From: Paratrimastix pyriformis
Taxonomy: Eukaryota; Preaxostyla; Paratrimastigidae
Length of the DNA stretch: 64,000 bases
Direction: 5' to 3'
NCBI GenBank assembly: GCA_027972325.1
Contig: JAPMOS010000001.1
Coordinates: forward strand, 157,001 to 221,000
A model generated the notes under the pieces. That model was not told where the DNA came from. It did no database searches and saw nothing but the letters and a program-made list of their open reading frames with translations. Shown here piece after piece: positions 1 to 12,406 of the stretch. Each line of letters starts with the position of its first letter. Positions within the stretch are counted from its first letter, which is position 1. The position numbers and the translations under genes are program-made.

Positions 1-2565
1 AGCCCGCTGGTCGCGGCCCCGTCCGCGGCCCCCGCCGCCTCGCCCGTGCCCACGCCCACCCCGCAGGAAGGCGACCCCTTGCTGCAGGTCGGCCGCCCCG
101 CCGCCCCCGTATGCACACCTCAGACCTACACATCCCGGTCCCTCCTCCACCGCGCTCCCAAAACGCTGTGCTGCGCCCATCCACATCATCCTCTTTCTCG
201 CTGGCCCCTCTCCTCCCTCCCCTCCTCCCCTCCCTTGGCAGGAGCCCATCGAGGTGACCATCAGCCGGCCCGGTGAGCCGTCGGACATCAATTGGCTCAA
301 CCTCGAGATCTCAGCCGGCACCCGGCGCCTCCGCGGGGTCCGCCTGCACCCCCCACGCCACCAGTCCAGACCCCTCAATGCCCAGCATCAGATCAACATC
401 GTTTTCATTTCACGCCCGTCATCATCGGCCTCATCATCATCATTGGCATTGGCATCATCATTCTCTTCTACGTGGGTTTGACTGGCTGGCTGGGGTGCGG
501 GTGCCGCAGTGGGGCAGCTCGCTGATCTGCCTGCTGCTTGTGCTCGTCTGCAGCGCCATCATCTCCTTCGTGGCCGACCCGGGGGTCTGTCCACACGCTG
601 CCCATCCCCCTGCATCCACCCCTCCCCCCCTCCCCCCGCCCCCCCACAGCAGTGAATCTCATCGCCCCCGTCGCCCGTGCCCAAATCATCCCCCTTCCTT
701 TCTGCGCCTCGTCATCACCATCACCCGCACCCCGCCGCCCCATCCGAGTGGATCATCTCGGCCCAACTCATGTCCCCCTCCGCCCCTGGTCCCACACACA
801 CCCCCGCACCCCTGGCCCCAGTGGATCATCTAACTCATGTCCCCCTCCGCCCCTGGTCCCACACACCCGCACACCCACGCCCCTGGCCCCAGTGGATCAT
901 CTCGCCCGTACCCAACCCGGCCTTCATCTCAAGCATCGGGGTGCAGCTGGGCTGCTCGGTCCTCTGCATCACATTCAACGTCATCACATTCTCCCTGGTC
1001 CCCGGTCCGTCAGCTGTCCCTGCCCCCCATCATCGTTTGAATCCTGCCACCCCTGCCCCGGCCACTGCCACTGCCACATCTGCCGTTTTCTCTGCTGCAC
1101 CACCGTCAGCACCATCACCACCATCACCATCAGCATCACACCACCACCACTTTCATCACCACCTTCATCAGCATCATCATCCCCATCAGCATCATCCCCA
1201 TCAGCATCAGCATCAGCATCATTATCAGCATCATCCCCATCATCATCAGCATCACCAACATCATCATCATCCCCATCAATCTCGGCTGTGGTGGCGGTGG
1301 CGGTCCAGTGCTGACCTCGAAGGAGGGCCACCCGTCCCGCACCACGGAGGAGGTCATGAACACGGCCCGGTTCATCTTCTTCCAGGTCCGATCCCTCCCT
1401 CCCCCCCTCCCTCCCCTCCCTCCCTCCTCCCTCCCTCCCTCCCTCCCTCCCTCCCTCCTCCCTCCCTCCCTCCCTCCCTCCCCCCTGCGTCCGTGTGTCT
1501 GGTATGCCCCCCCGCTGGGTGCGCGTCCTCTCGTCAGCCTTCGTGGCCCTCCTTCACACTCGCTCGTTCCCCGTGGGTCACGTCGACCGTGCCGCATTGC
1601 TCTACCGGGGGGGTTCGTGCCTGAACTCGATCGGTGCCCTGTGCATGTTCGCCTGGCACAGCAACACCCTCAGCGACAGCTGGTACGCGGCCTCGGCCCA
1701 GTCCCTGGTCCGTCCTCCTCCCCGCCACCTCCCCTCGCCACCCCGCCCCTCACTGCGGCGATATTGGATGAAAATGATGAAATCCCGAACCACAACGTGC
1801 ATTGGCTGATGGTCCCGCACCTCCACCCACCCACCGCCATCCCGTTTCCCCGGGGGCAGCTGTTCGGTCTTGCGGGCGACTGCCTGGTGATGGTCTTCGG
1901 GCTCGAGTTCCTGCACCCCGACAAGCGGGTCGTCCGCTGGATCAGCCGCAAGAAGGCCAAGACCCAGCGGTCCGCAACAACCCACCCGCCCGCCCACCCG
2001 CCCACCCGCCCACCCGCCCACCCGCCCACCGCCCACCCGCCCACATCTTCCAGCCTGAGGGTCAGAGCCACGCAAAATTCGAACCCATTTGAAATCATCA
2101 CCCATACCCATCTGATCATCATCCGAGCATCATCCGAGCATCGTCACCAGCCATTCATCATCATCATCCATCCATCATCATCATTCATTCATCCACTCAG
2201 CCACTCAGCCACTCAGCCAATCATCCATTCATCCATTCATCCATTCATCATCATCATTCATTCATCATTGGTCATCCTGTCCGATCGCAGGGAGATGTAC
2301 TACGCCTACGAGTACGGCGACATCGGGCTGTGCTTCCGCTACCAGCAGTCGCTCAAGTTCCTGATCATGTCGATGCTCTTCTCGTGGGCCTTCCCCTGGA
2401 TGCCCCTCTTCGGGGCCCTGTCCATGCTCCAGGCTTACTGGACCGACAAGTTCAACAGTCCGCTCCTTGCTTGCCTGCTGATGATGATTGGATGATGATT
2501 GGATGATGATTGGATGATGATTGGATGATGATTGGATGATGATTGGATGATGATTGGATGATGAT

Positions 2566-2609
<44 letters not shown>

Positions 2610-2625
2610 GGATGATGATGATGAT

Positions 2626-2669
<44 letters not shown>

Positions 2670-5003
2670 GGATGATGATGATGGGATGATGATGATGGGA
2701 TGATGATTGGATGATGATGATGATGATGATCGGATGATGATGATGATCGGATGATTGGACGGTTGGATGATGATTGAATGGTTGGATGATGATTGGATGG
2801 TTGGATGATGATGATGACTGAGATGAGTGTCGATCTTGTTGTTTTGACACCACCGCACCACCACCTCCCTTCCCCCCTTCCTGTCCCCCCCGCCAGTTCT
2901 GCGGCAGTTCAAGCGGCCGCCCCAGTGGAACAGCATCCTGGCCCGGATTGTGCTGTGGTTCATCCAGCCCATCGGGCTGCTCATCCACCTGGGCGGCAGC
3001 CTCTTCCTCATCTGCACCCGCGACCGTCTCGTCTCCGGCACCGTCCGTCCCCCACCGTCCCACCTCTTTCTCGCTCCCTCGCCCCTCTCTGCTCCCATTC
3101 CGTTCCTCCCTCTGCACGGATTGGCTCGTCTCGGGCACCATCCCACCGCTCTTGCACTCTCCATCCCGCGGAACGCGGAACGCGGAACCGGACCGAACGG
3201 AAGTGGATGCTATCCCGACGACCGTTGGCTGATCTGTCTGCCGTGATGTGCTGCGGTGCTGGGGGTCTGTGTGTGTGTGTGTGGGGCGGCCAGTCCATCC
3301 TGCGGGACGCCAACTTCTGGCTGGAGATCGTGGCCATGGCCATCATCGGGGCCGTCACGGTCGCCCTCTGGGTCAAGGACTTCGTGCGCCTCTTCATCCT
3401 GCCCGTCCGTCGGCCCCCCCTGCCCCTCGCTCCCCCGCCACCACCACAGCCCCCTTCACTCACGTCACCTTCCTGCACACATCAATCTACGTGGATCACC
3501 CTGAATGACCCAACTTTCACTGCATGCGTTCTCTCACCCCGATTTTCATTCTTCAACTCACCCCCCCCCCCCCCCCCCCCCCATACTCCTCCACGACCCA
3601 TGTCCAACCGTCGGTGATCGAGCCGGTATGCCCTCCGCTCATTCCCTCTCCTCCACCCACCCCAACCCCAACCACCCCTGCTTCCCAACCCCCCTCCCCC
3701 CCAATCCCAACCCCGCCAGCCGACCACCTACAAGCTGGACGGGTCGGACCTCCAGCTGGTGCCCTTCGACGAGGTGCAGGCCAAGTATTCGCTGGACCTC
3801 TACGTGCCGCCCCTGACCAAGGAGCTGGCCAAGCACACCATGGACTCGCACGCCCTCTCGACCACCGAGGTGCGCCAGCAGTCCCGCTTCAACACCCTGC
3901 GCACGGTGGAGCGCCTCCGGGGCACCAGCACCGTCACCATCCAGCCCGGGGAGGCCCTGCTGATGGAGGACGGCCAGGTGGCTACGGCCCCGGTGCAGGA
4001 GGGCGTGGCCCTGACCCAGGTGGGCACCGAGCGGGTGCTGGTCGAGTTCACCGCCGGGCCGGAGCAGCTCCAGCCCGCACCCGAATCCGTCTGCTGCTGG
4101 CTGCCGCCCTCGCCTCATGCCCCCCACACACACACACACACACACACACCTGGGGAGGAGCGGCACCACCGGACCCCCGCACCCACCCATCACACATCAA
4201 TCACACAACATCCCGCATCATCCTCACTCATCAACCAGCACATCATAGCATCACCACATCGCATCATAGCATTACTCACACCACTCCCCGTCGTTCACTT
4301 CACTCACCTCTCACACCACTTCCATCACCCTCCCCCATCCCCTTCGCCTCCCCCTCCCCCTCGGCCGCGGCCCATCAGCACCCCGCGAAGGGCGATGCCC
4401 TGGGCAAGACCGCCCACCCGGGCCAGGCGGCCCCCCTGGGCTCGGGCCTGGTGGTGCTGACCAACGTGGAGGCGCTGCACCCCGCCGAGCTCGACCGCCG
4501 CATGCGCAAGCGGGCCGCCGTCAAGGAGCTCCTCCAGAAGATGCGCGCAATGGGTGCCGCCCAGCAGGCCCCCGCCACCTCCGCCCCCGCCCCCGCCACC
4601 ACCGTCTCGGCCACCGCCCCCGCCACCGCCACCGCAACGACGGCCACGGCCACGGCTCCGAGTGCCACCGAGACTGGTGCCACCACGACTGCGGAGGCTG
4701 CAAGCGGGAGGTCAGTTTGTCCTGCGTTCGTGATGCGTGGTGTGGCGGTGGTCTGGGGGGCACGTGGCGACGCGGAAGTGGACCCTTGGCCTCCATGACC
4801 GCGTCTCGTGGGGATTTTGGGGATGGGCTCTGCTCGCCGCCGCCGCTTTCGTCATGATCCTCATTTCCCGCCCCATCCCCCACCCGACCGCATCCCCACC
4901 CCCACCCGACCCACCCACCCAGCAGCCCCTCCGCGCCTGCCGGCGAGGCCGCCCCAGCAGGGTCTCCACCCGCCGCCGCCGCCACCACTGCTCCCCCCCA
5001 GTA
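1..5003 (+). CDS. Polytopic membrane protein, 5' truncated by window edge
   Basis: Multi-exon gene running in from the left edge; family not recognised. Successive exons encode hydrophobic spans: about 415-495 (FTPVIIGLIIII), 508-580 (SLICLLLVLVCSAIISF), 895-1005 (GCSVLCITFNVITFSL), 1620-1705, 1858-1970, 2290-2455 (FLIMSMLFSWAFPWMPLFG followed by YWTDKFN), 2896-3040 (LRQFKRPPQWN, then a TM) and 3290-3405 (a TM ending ILPVR). A soluble C-terminal part follows from about 3720 (VPFDEVQAKYSLDLYVPP), then an exon with LTNVEALHPAELDRRMRK, and an Ala/Pro-rich tail. The last exon starts near 4923 and ends in TAA at 5001-5003; the join AG|C restores frame. Introns hold CT-rich and GAT-rich low-complexity DNA. 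The spacing of TMs and the YWxDKxxxLR stretch recall TMC/CSC1/anoctamin-type channels, but I cannot assign a family. Exon borders are approximate except for the last. Confidence 0.7.
2481..2830. repeat. Intronic TGGATGATGAT 11-mer array with GAT microsatellite
   Basis: Inside an intron of the first gene. About seven perfect copies of the 11-bp unit TGGATGATGAT run from roughly 2483, followed by long (GAT)n stretches and degenerate GGATGATGAT/GGTTGGAT units. The long His/Ser reading frames seen on the opposite strand here are low-complexity artefacts. Confidence 0.9.
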
Positions 5004-5462
5004 AGGCAGCCGACCAAAAACGAAACGTGTACGCTGTATGTGTCACCCCTCCCATCCATGCATCGCCTTCCGTCCCTTTCTTCCTTCCCCGATGTCGTGC
5101 TGTTGTTTATTGTTTTTGTTTTTGTTTTTCTTCCTCCTCCTTCTCGTCTTCTTTCGTCCTCGTCGTCGTCTTCTTCAGCATCACCATCACCATCATCACC
5201 ATCATCATCATCATCATCATCCATCACCATCATCTCTTTTCGTCCGGATTCGGCTTACGGGGCACCCCCATATGGCGCATGGATCGCCGTGCGTCGGGGC
5301 CCCGGCGGCTTCGGTCTTGGGTCGGTTTGTTGCCAATGCGTGGCGTCCTGCAAGAGGACCTTCCCGTCGCCATCTCCTCCTCATGCGGTTTGCTGGAGGA
5401 TCTCCGGTCTTCAGATCGGATTTCCTCGTTTGGGAGAGAGTGGGAAACGGATCAGGGCAGGT

Positions 5463-5493
<31 letters not shown>

Positions 5494-5975
5494 GGAAGAA
5501 GCCCACCTGGCAGGCATGACGCGAAGCGGCCCGGAGGAGTGTGCAGCGCCAGTTTCGCCCCCTTTCTGGCCGAGTCGGCTGCACCGGGGTTCGGGCGCCG
5601 TCGGTGGACTGCCGTGCCCCAGATTAGTTCATCAATGGCCTGCTCGGCGCCCCCTGGAACTTTTTAGGGCGAGCATGTCATTCTCGAGAAGCGAGGCGAT
5701 GTGGGTTTGCGGGAAGGTGGATTGGTCGCATGCCTCAGGGAAGCGGGGACACGGGTCGCGCCAGCTTGGTTCGGTGGGTATTGCTGCCTGACGCTCCCAA
5801 AGGCAGGTATATGCGATTCCTGGCATTCTGAGGCGACGAGATGCATCCGAGAAGGCAGGAGGATGACGGGGTGACCAATTCATGAGCGAGCTTTAATATT
5901 CGAAGTGCAGCCTGCACGTCCATCGGGTGGAGCACGCTAGAGTTTGGTTCTTTCGTCGTCGTCGAGCGAGAGTTG
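5004..5975. other. Intergenic, no gene seen; G tract and duplicated block
   Basis: No credible coding exon. It holds a GAT/CAT-rich stretch near 5180-5235 and an almost pure G run of about 30 nt at 5461-5492. From about 5448 to 5600 it matches, in direct orientation, the block at about 15335-15465 (shared AAGCCCAC, then TGGCAGGCATG, GTGCAGCGCCAGTTT and CTTTCTGGCCGAGTCGGC). Weaker similarity continues to about 5830 against 15650-15690. Confidence 0.6.
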
Positions 5976-8900
5976 ATGCTCAACGCCTACAGGGTCGTGA
6001 TAGAATACGCGGGCCCCGGGTCCGGAGGCCCCAGTGCACCGTTCAAGCGGAAAACTATTGTGATTTCGACATGTCTGTGGGATGGTGGCTTTATGAAATT
6101 TTGATTGTGCTTGATGCACTTTGGGCACCATTTTCCGCGTGGTGGTGTTTTTTTGTTCTTCCGCGGTCACTTTGTAGTTGGTCCGGACACCCCGAGCGAT
6201 GCTTTGGTTGACATCACTACCCTGAGACAACCTCGCCGAGAAGGGCACATTCCGCGCTGCCATCTCGGGGACGTGCCGAAAGAGGATGGCGCTCGCTATC
6301 TCAAAGAATACTTGGTCTGCTTCGTTATCTGTGTTTTGATTTTGTCGTGGTTCGAGCAAACGTCCTCAGAAATGGAATCAGAAAAAACCCATCACACACT
6401 CAAAACCCCGCACACACACACCCACAAAAAGGCCTCAGTCGGCGACCACCCCCACCTGTTTTTTATAAAAAAAAAAAATTTCACAGTTGATCAAACTCCT
6501 AGAATATTTTTAGTAGAAAAGAGAATGAAGCGGAATCAAGAAAAATAGCCAGACCATCATTTGGTTGTTTTTTTGTTCTTGTCTTGGACCTCATGATGAT
6601 CGAATGATCAAACGCACTCACAAACAGCAGAGATGGGATTTTGACAAGGCCGCGCTGGACGAGACAGGAATCAGAAACACCACCTGGCACCCTTCTTGCT
6701 TGCTTTTTTCCGTGGTCGGGGTGCTGCTCATTTTCATGGTCTCTCAGCTCACCCAACCTCCCAACACGTACACACCGTGATTCGCATTGCAGGAGACCCA
6801 ATCGGATTCTGACGGCCCGTCGGCCCCGTCGGCCCCACCGCCCCCTCCCTCTCCCTCGCCAGCACCAAATCGACCAGCACCGTCCGGTGACCATCCGCGC
6901 CTGTTCGTGGCCACCCTGGCCGGGGGGGGATCCACCCTGGACACAGAAGCCTTCCTCAGGGGGGGCGGTAAGCTGAAGCTGATCCCGATGGTGGGCGACC
7001 CCCCCCTCTATCGGCACCTGCCCGGGCCCAGCCTGCAGCAGAAGGCGCGCCCCGAGGACCCCGACATCATCGACCCGTACCACGTGCTGGGCGTGGGGTC
7101 CTTCGGGATCTCCTTCAAGCTGGGCGACACCCGGAAGGGCCAGGACGACGTGGCCCTGAAGGCCACCGCGACGACCCTGGAGCGGATGATGATCAACGAG
7201 CTACATCCCCGCCGCCGTGCACCACCCCAACGTCCTGCCGCGGGGCCCCCCCCCCCTCTCCCTCCCCCCTCCAAACACACACATACACGACACACAACAT
7301 CTGACGCTGGCACATCTCGACTCACCTGTTCCCCCCCCCGTCCCGTCCCGTCCCCCCGTCCGTCCCCCCCCCCCCCCCCCCATCCCCATCCCCCGCATGA
7401 GCCTGGCGGGCCTGTGCTGCGGTGTCTGTTGACGCCCTTCTGCGAGGGGGGCGACCTGGACAAGGTCATCCGGCGCCATCTGCGTAGCCCCTCGGCCGAC
7501 CCGGCCGCCGACCGGACGGAGCGCTGGTGGCTGCTGGTGGACATGGTGCGGGGCCTGGCCTACCTGCACGGCAAGCCCTTCGAGCAGAACGACCGCCGGG
7601 TGCTGCACAACGACATCAAGCCGGTCAACGTGCTGCTGCGCCACGACCGGGCCACGGGCCGCCTGATGGCCCTGCTGGCCGACCTGGGCATGGCCTGCGA
7701 GTACACGGGCGGCTCGGCCAACTACGGGATGCTCATCCGGGGCACGCCCGGCTTCATGGCGCCCGAGCTGTACGCGGGCACGGCCGAGGGGCAGGCCCTG
7801 CTGGCGGCCTCGGGGATGCGGGTCGGCAACACGCCCGCGACGGACGTCTACGCGATGGGCGTGACGCTGTTCTGCCTGTACACCCAGACGGACACGGCCC
7901 ACAAGACCGAGGAGCGGCCCTCGGAGGAGGAGCTGCGGGAGGCCTTCGCCGAGGTGGGCGCCCTGGAGGCAGCGGCCGGCTGCCGGCCGGCGGTGGGGCT
8001 GGTGGGGCTGCTGGCGCGCATGTGCAGCGAGAACCCCACGGGCCGCCCTGACATGGCCCGCATCCGAGGGGCTGTCGAGGCCGTCGCCGCGGTCCGCAAC
8101 CCCCCGCCTGCCCTGCGTTTTTTTGGGACCAGGGTCTTCCTGGTACCCCGAGATGTCCTGGCTGGCTGTCTGTCTGTCTGTGCTGGCTGTCTATCTGGCT
8201 GTTTGTGGTGTCTCTGGCTGGCTGGGGCTGGACTGGGGCTGGCTGGTGTCTGGCTGGGCTGGCTGGCTGTGTTGTCGAGCTGTCTGGCTCGAGGTGTGAC
8301 GGCGGTTTTGGTTCGGACGCCTCGCTGGTTGGTTCCATGTTCAATGTTTGCTCCTTCCCCCAGGCCGTCGGGGGGGCGGCCCGCCGCAAGGCAGCCGAAG
8401 AGGAGGCAGCCCACCGCACGACAGTCGGAGAGGAGGCAGCTCACCACACGACAGTCGAGGCTGAGGTCTGGTGAATGTGCGGGCTGGGTGGCGGAGCGAA
8501 GGCGCATTTGCGGGGCCTCCGGTGGGCAACGTGCCCGTTGTTCCCACTCGACATTCATTTGGCGTCGCTCCCTCCCCCCCAGCGGGTGGCGACCGCGGAA
8601 CGGAGCCTGACGAAGGACGAGCGGGCCGCCCTCGATTTGGCCCGCCGCTGCACGAAGACGGAGGTCTGCCCTGTGGTGGCTGGCGGCTGGCGGCCCGGGC
8701 TGTGGGGAGGGCGGGATACTCATCATCATCGCTGGTCGACGGGGGCGTCTGTTGATGGTTGTGGCGGCCCCAGCTGAAGCTCAGCTGCAATGCGGGCGCC
8801 GAGTTCATGGTGTGCCTGGCGGCCTGGCTGCAGACCAACCGCACCGTGACCAAGGTCTGCCTGCTGGCGATTCTCGCCCTTCGATGCATGCAGCAGGGTC

Positions 8901-11900
8901 CCGCCTTGGAGCGCAGGGAGTTGTGGCAGATCGATCGCATTCGGTCGTCAGAGTGTCGTGGGTAAGACAGGACAGTATTGAGGCAACTTCAGTCAACTTT
9001 TTGCAATGTCGGGCTCTGTTTCTTGTCCATGCCCTTGGACTGATCTGTCTTGTCCATGTCTTGTCGCGAATTATGACGTGAGGGAATGACATGACCTCCG
9101 AACTGAAAGTGGGCGAGTCGAAAATGACAGCCCCCACGGCCCGCCCACCCCCACCTGGGCCCACTCTGCTTTCCGCTCGCCCTCACCTCCATCACCGGTC
9201 GCACTTCGGTTTCGGCATCTCGACCGCTCCTCGGCTGCTGCTCTGCGGCCGTGGCACGGACGCACCTCACGGCACGGTGGTGGTCATCACCCATCGAAGC
9301 TCGACCTCGGCGGCAACGAGATTGGCGCCGAGGGGGCGCGTGCCCTTGCGGGGGCGCTGGAGCACAACACCAGCCTCCAGCAGGTCTGCTGGCCCGGCCC
9401 ATGGAGAAAGGGGCCCTTCACACCGCCCGCCGACACCACCTGCGGCCACCCGCCCCGCCCTGCCTGGCATATCCGGGCTCCGCCTTGCCCCGTCGTTGTT
9501 GCAGGCCTTCGTTGTGCCAGCCCCCACGGCCCCACCTGGGCCCACTCTGCTTTCCGCTCGCTCTCACCTCCAACCGCTCGCACCCACTCGGTTTCGGCAT
9601 CTCGGTCGCTCCTCGGCTGCTGCTCTGCGGCCGTGGCACGGACGCACCTCGCGGAACGGTGGTGGTCATCACCCACCTCAGCTCACCATCGGCGGCAAAG
9701 CGTTTGGCGCCGATGGGGCGCGTGCCCTTGCGGGGGCGCTGGAGCACAACACCAGCCTCCAGCAGGTCTGCTGGCCCAGCCCATGGAGAAAGGGTCCTCC
9801 CCACCGCCCGCCGACACCACCTGCGGCCACCCGCCCCGCCCTGCCTGGCACATGGAGCCCCGCTTGCCCTGTCGTTGTTGCAGGCCTTCGTTGTGCCAGC
9901 CCCCACGGCCCGCCCACCCCCATCTGGGCCCACTCTGCTTTCCGCTCGCCCTCACCTCCATCACCGGTCGCACCCACTTCGGTTTCGGCATCTCGGTCGC
10001 TCCTCGGCTGCTGCTCTGCGGCCGTGGCGTGGACACACCTCGCGGCCCCTCCCGGTGGTGGTCATCATCCATCTCAGCTCACCATCGGCGGCAAAGCGAT
10101 TGGCGCCGAGGGGGCGCGTGCCCTTGCGGGGGCGCTGGAGCACAACACCAGCCTCCAGCAGGTCTGCTGGCCCAGCCCAGAGCCCCGTCGTTGTAGCTGG
10201 CCTTCGTTGTTACAGCCCCCACCGCCCGCCCACCCCACCTCGGGCCCACTCTGCTTTCTGCTCGCCCTCACCTCCATCACCGCTCGCGCCCACTCGGTTT
10301 CGGCATCTCGGTCGCTCCTTGGTTGCTGCTCTGCGGCCGTGGCACGGACGCACCTCGCGGCCCGCTGGTGGTCATCACCCATCTCAGCTCAACCTCTACG
10401 GCAACAAGATTGGCGCCGATGGGGCGCGTGCCCTTGCGGGGGCGCTGGAGCACAACACCAGCCTCCAGCAGGTCTGCTGGCCCAGCCCAGGGAGGAAGGG
10501 TCCCTCCCCACCGCCCGCCGACACCACCTGCAGCCACCCGCCCCGCCCGCCCTCACCTCCATCACCTTTCGCACCCACTTCGGTTTCGGCATCTCGGTCG
10601 CTCCTCGGCTGCTGCTCTGCGGCCGTGGCGCGGACGCACCTCGCGGCCCGGTGGTGGTCATCACCCATCTCAGCTCGACCTCGACCACAACGAGATTGGC
10701 GACGATGGGGCGCGTGCCCTTGCGGGGGCGCTGGAGCACAACACCAGCCTCAAGAAGGTCTGCTGGCCCAGCCCAGGGAGGAAGGGGCCCTTCCCACCGC
10801 CCGCCGACACCACCTGCGGCCACCCGCCCCGCCCTGCCTGGCACATGGAGCCCCGCTTGCCCTGTCGTTGTTGCAGGCCTTCGTTGTTACAGCCCCCACG
10901 GCCCGCCCACCCCCACCTGGGCCCACTCTGCTTTCCGCTCGCCCTCACCTCCATCACCTTTCGCACCCACTTCGGTTTCGGCATCTCGGTCGCTCCTCGG
11001 CTGCTGCTCTGCGGCCGTGCCACGGACGCACCTCGCGGCCCGGCTGTGGTCATTACCCATCTCAGCTCGACCTCTACAACAATAACATTGGCGCCGATGG
11101 GGCGCGTGCCCTTGCGGGGGCGCTGGAGCACAACACCAGCCTCAAGAAGGTCTGCTGGCCCAGCCCAGGGAGGAAGGGGCCCTTCCCACCGCCCGCCGAC
11201 ACCAGCCGCGGCCACCCGCCCCGCCCCGCCCTGCCTGGCATATCCGGACCGTCCGTCTTGCCCCGTCGTTGTTGCAGGCCTTCCTTGTTGCAGCCCCCAC
11301 GGCCCACCCACCCCGCCTTGGCCCACTCTGCTTTCCGCTTGCCCTCACCTCCATCACCTTTCGCACCCACTCGGTTTCGGCATCTCGGCCGCTCCTCGGC
11401 TGCTGCTCTGCGGCCGTGGCGCGGACGCACCTCGCGGCCCGCTGGTGGTCATCACCCATCTCAGCTCCAACTCGGCGCCAACCAGATTGGCGCCGATGGG
11501 GCGCGTGCCCTTGCGGGGGCGCTGGAGCGCAACACCAGCCTCAAGGAGGTCTGCTGGCCCAGCCCAGGGAGGAAGTGCTTACCGCTCGCCCTCACCTCCA
11601 TCACCGGTCGCACCCACTTCGGTTTCGGCATCCTCGGCTGCTGCTCTGCGGCCGTGGCACGGACGTACCTCGCGACCCGGTGGTGGTCATCACCCATCTC
11701 AGCTCTATCTCTCCAACAACTGGATGGGCGCCGATGGGGCATGTGCCCTTGCGGGGGCGCTGGAGCACAACACCAGCCTCAAGGAGGTCTGCTGGCCCGG
11801 CCCATGGAGAAAGGGGCCCTTCACACCGCCCGCCGACACCAGCCGCGGCCACCCGCCCCGCCCCGCCCTGCCTGGCATATCCGGACTCCGCCTTGCCCCG

Positions 11901-12406
11901 TCGTTGTAGCTGGCCTTCGTTGTTACAGCCCCCACCGCCCGCCCACCCCACCTCGGGCCCACTCTGCTTTCTGCTCGCCCTCACCTCCATCACCTTTTTT
12001 TACTGGTTTCGGCATCTCGGTCGCTCCTCGGCTGCTGCTCTGCGGCCGTGCCACGGACGCACCTCACGGCCCGCTGGTGGTCATCACACATCTCAGCTCG
12101 ACCTCTACAACATTGGCGCCGATGCCGATGGGGCGCGTGCCCTTGCGGGGGCGCTGGAGCACAACACCAGCCTTCAGTGGGTCTGCTGGGAGGAAGGGGC
12201 CCTTCCCACCACCCGCCGACACCACCCGCGGCCACCCGCCTCTGTGGCGTGGAGCATTTCCGGACTCCGCCTCACCTTTTCGTCTTTCCCTTGCCCTTCT
12301 CCCTGCCCTCATGTCATCGTCTCTGCCGCTGCAGTTTGTTTTGGACAAAAAGATTGACGAACAAATTCAGCGCCTCTTCCCGCCAACCCGCGTGCGGTTC
12401 TTCTAG
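5976..12406 (+). CDS. Protein kinase with C-terminal LRR cassette array, copy 1
   Basis: Exon model by comparison with the inverted copy at 57-62 kb: 5976-6072, 6178-6314, 6793-~7240, ~7395-8091, 8364-8465, 8583-8663, 8774-8854, nine 84-bp LRR exons (9300-12180), and 12335-12406 ending TAG. The kinase shows a P-loop (GVGSFG), VALK lysine, HNDIKPVN catalytic loop, DLGMA in place of DFG, GFMAPELY, and a C-lobe Arg in TGRPDMA. HND instead of HRD makes it a non-RD kinase. LRRs are of the ribonuclease-inhibitor type (NxIGADGARALAGAL). The last exon ends in a short conserved tail with LFPPTRV. Relative to copy 2, the alphaC region near 7195-7240 has lost 5 bases (frame change), and the donor-side exon end and the TTAG acceptor are missing. 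Copy 1 may therefore be non-functional there, or the assembly may be wrong. Confidence 0.75.
8774..12180 (+). repeat. Tandem LRR exon-intron cassettes (1 x 81 bp + 9 x 84 bp)
   Basis: Exons at 8774-8854, 9300-9383, 9682-9765, 10078-10161, 10388-10471, 10674-10757, 11066-11149, 11465-11548, 11703-11786 and 12097-12180. Each encodes one 27- or 28-residue LRR and ends in phase 0 before a GTCTGC donor. The introns, about 150-450 nt, are themselves near-copies: a 3' block of about 100 nt containing TTTCGGCATCTCGGTCGC, CTGCTCTGCGGCCGTG and TCATCACCCATCTCAG recurs in nearly all. The long forward and reverse open frames across this region result from this repetition and are not separate genes. Confidence 0.92.

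Noticed and set aside
9251-12406. 1051-codon continuous frame over the LRR region
   Set aside because: It reads through introns in the wrong frame. The LRR exons lie in other frames, are 84 bp each and are bounded by consistent AG/GT sites.
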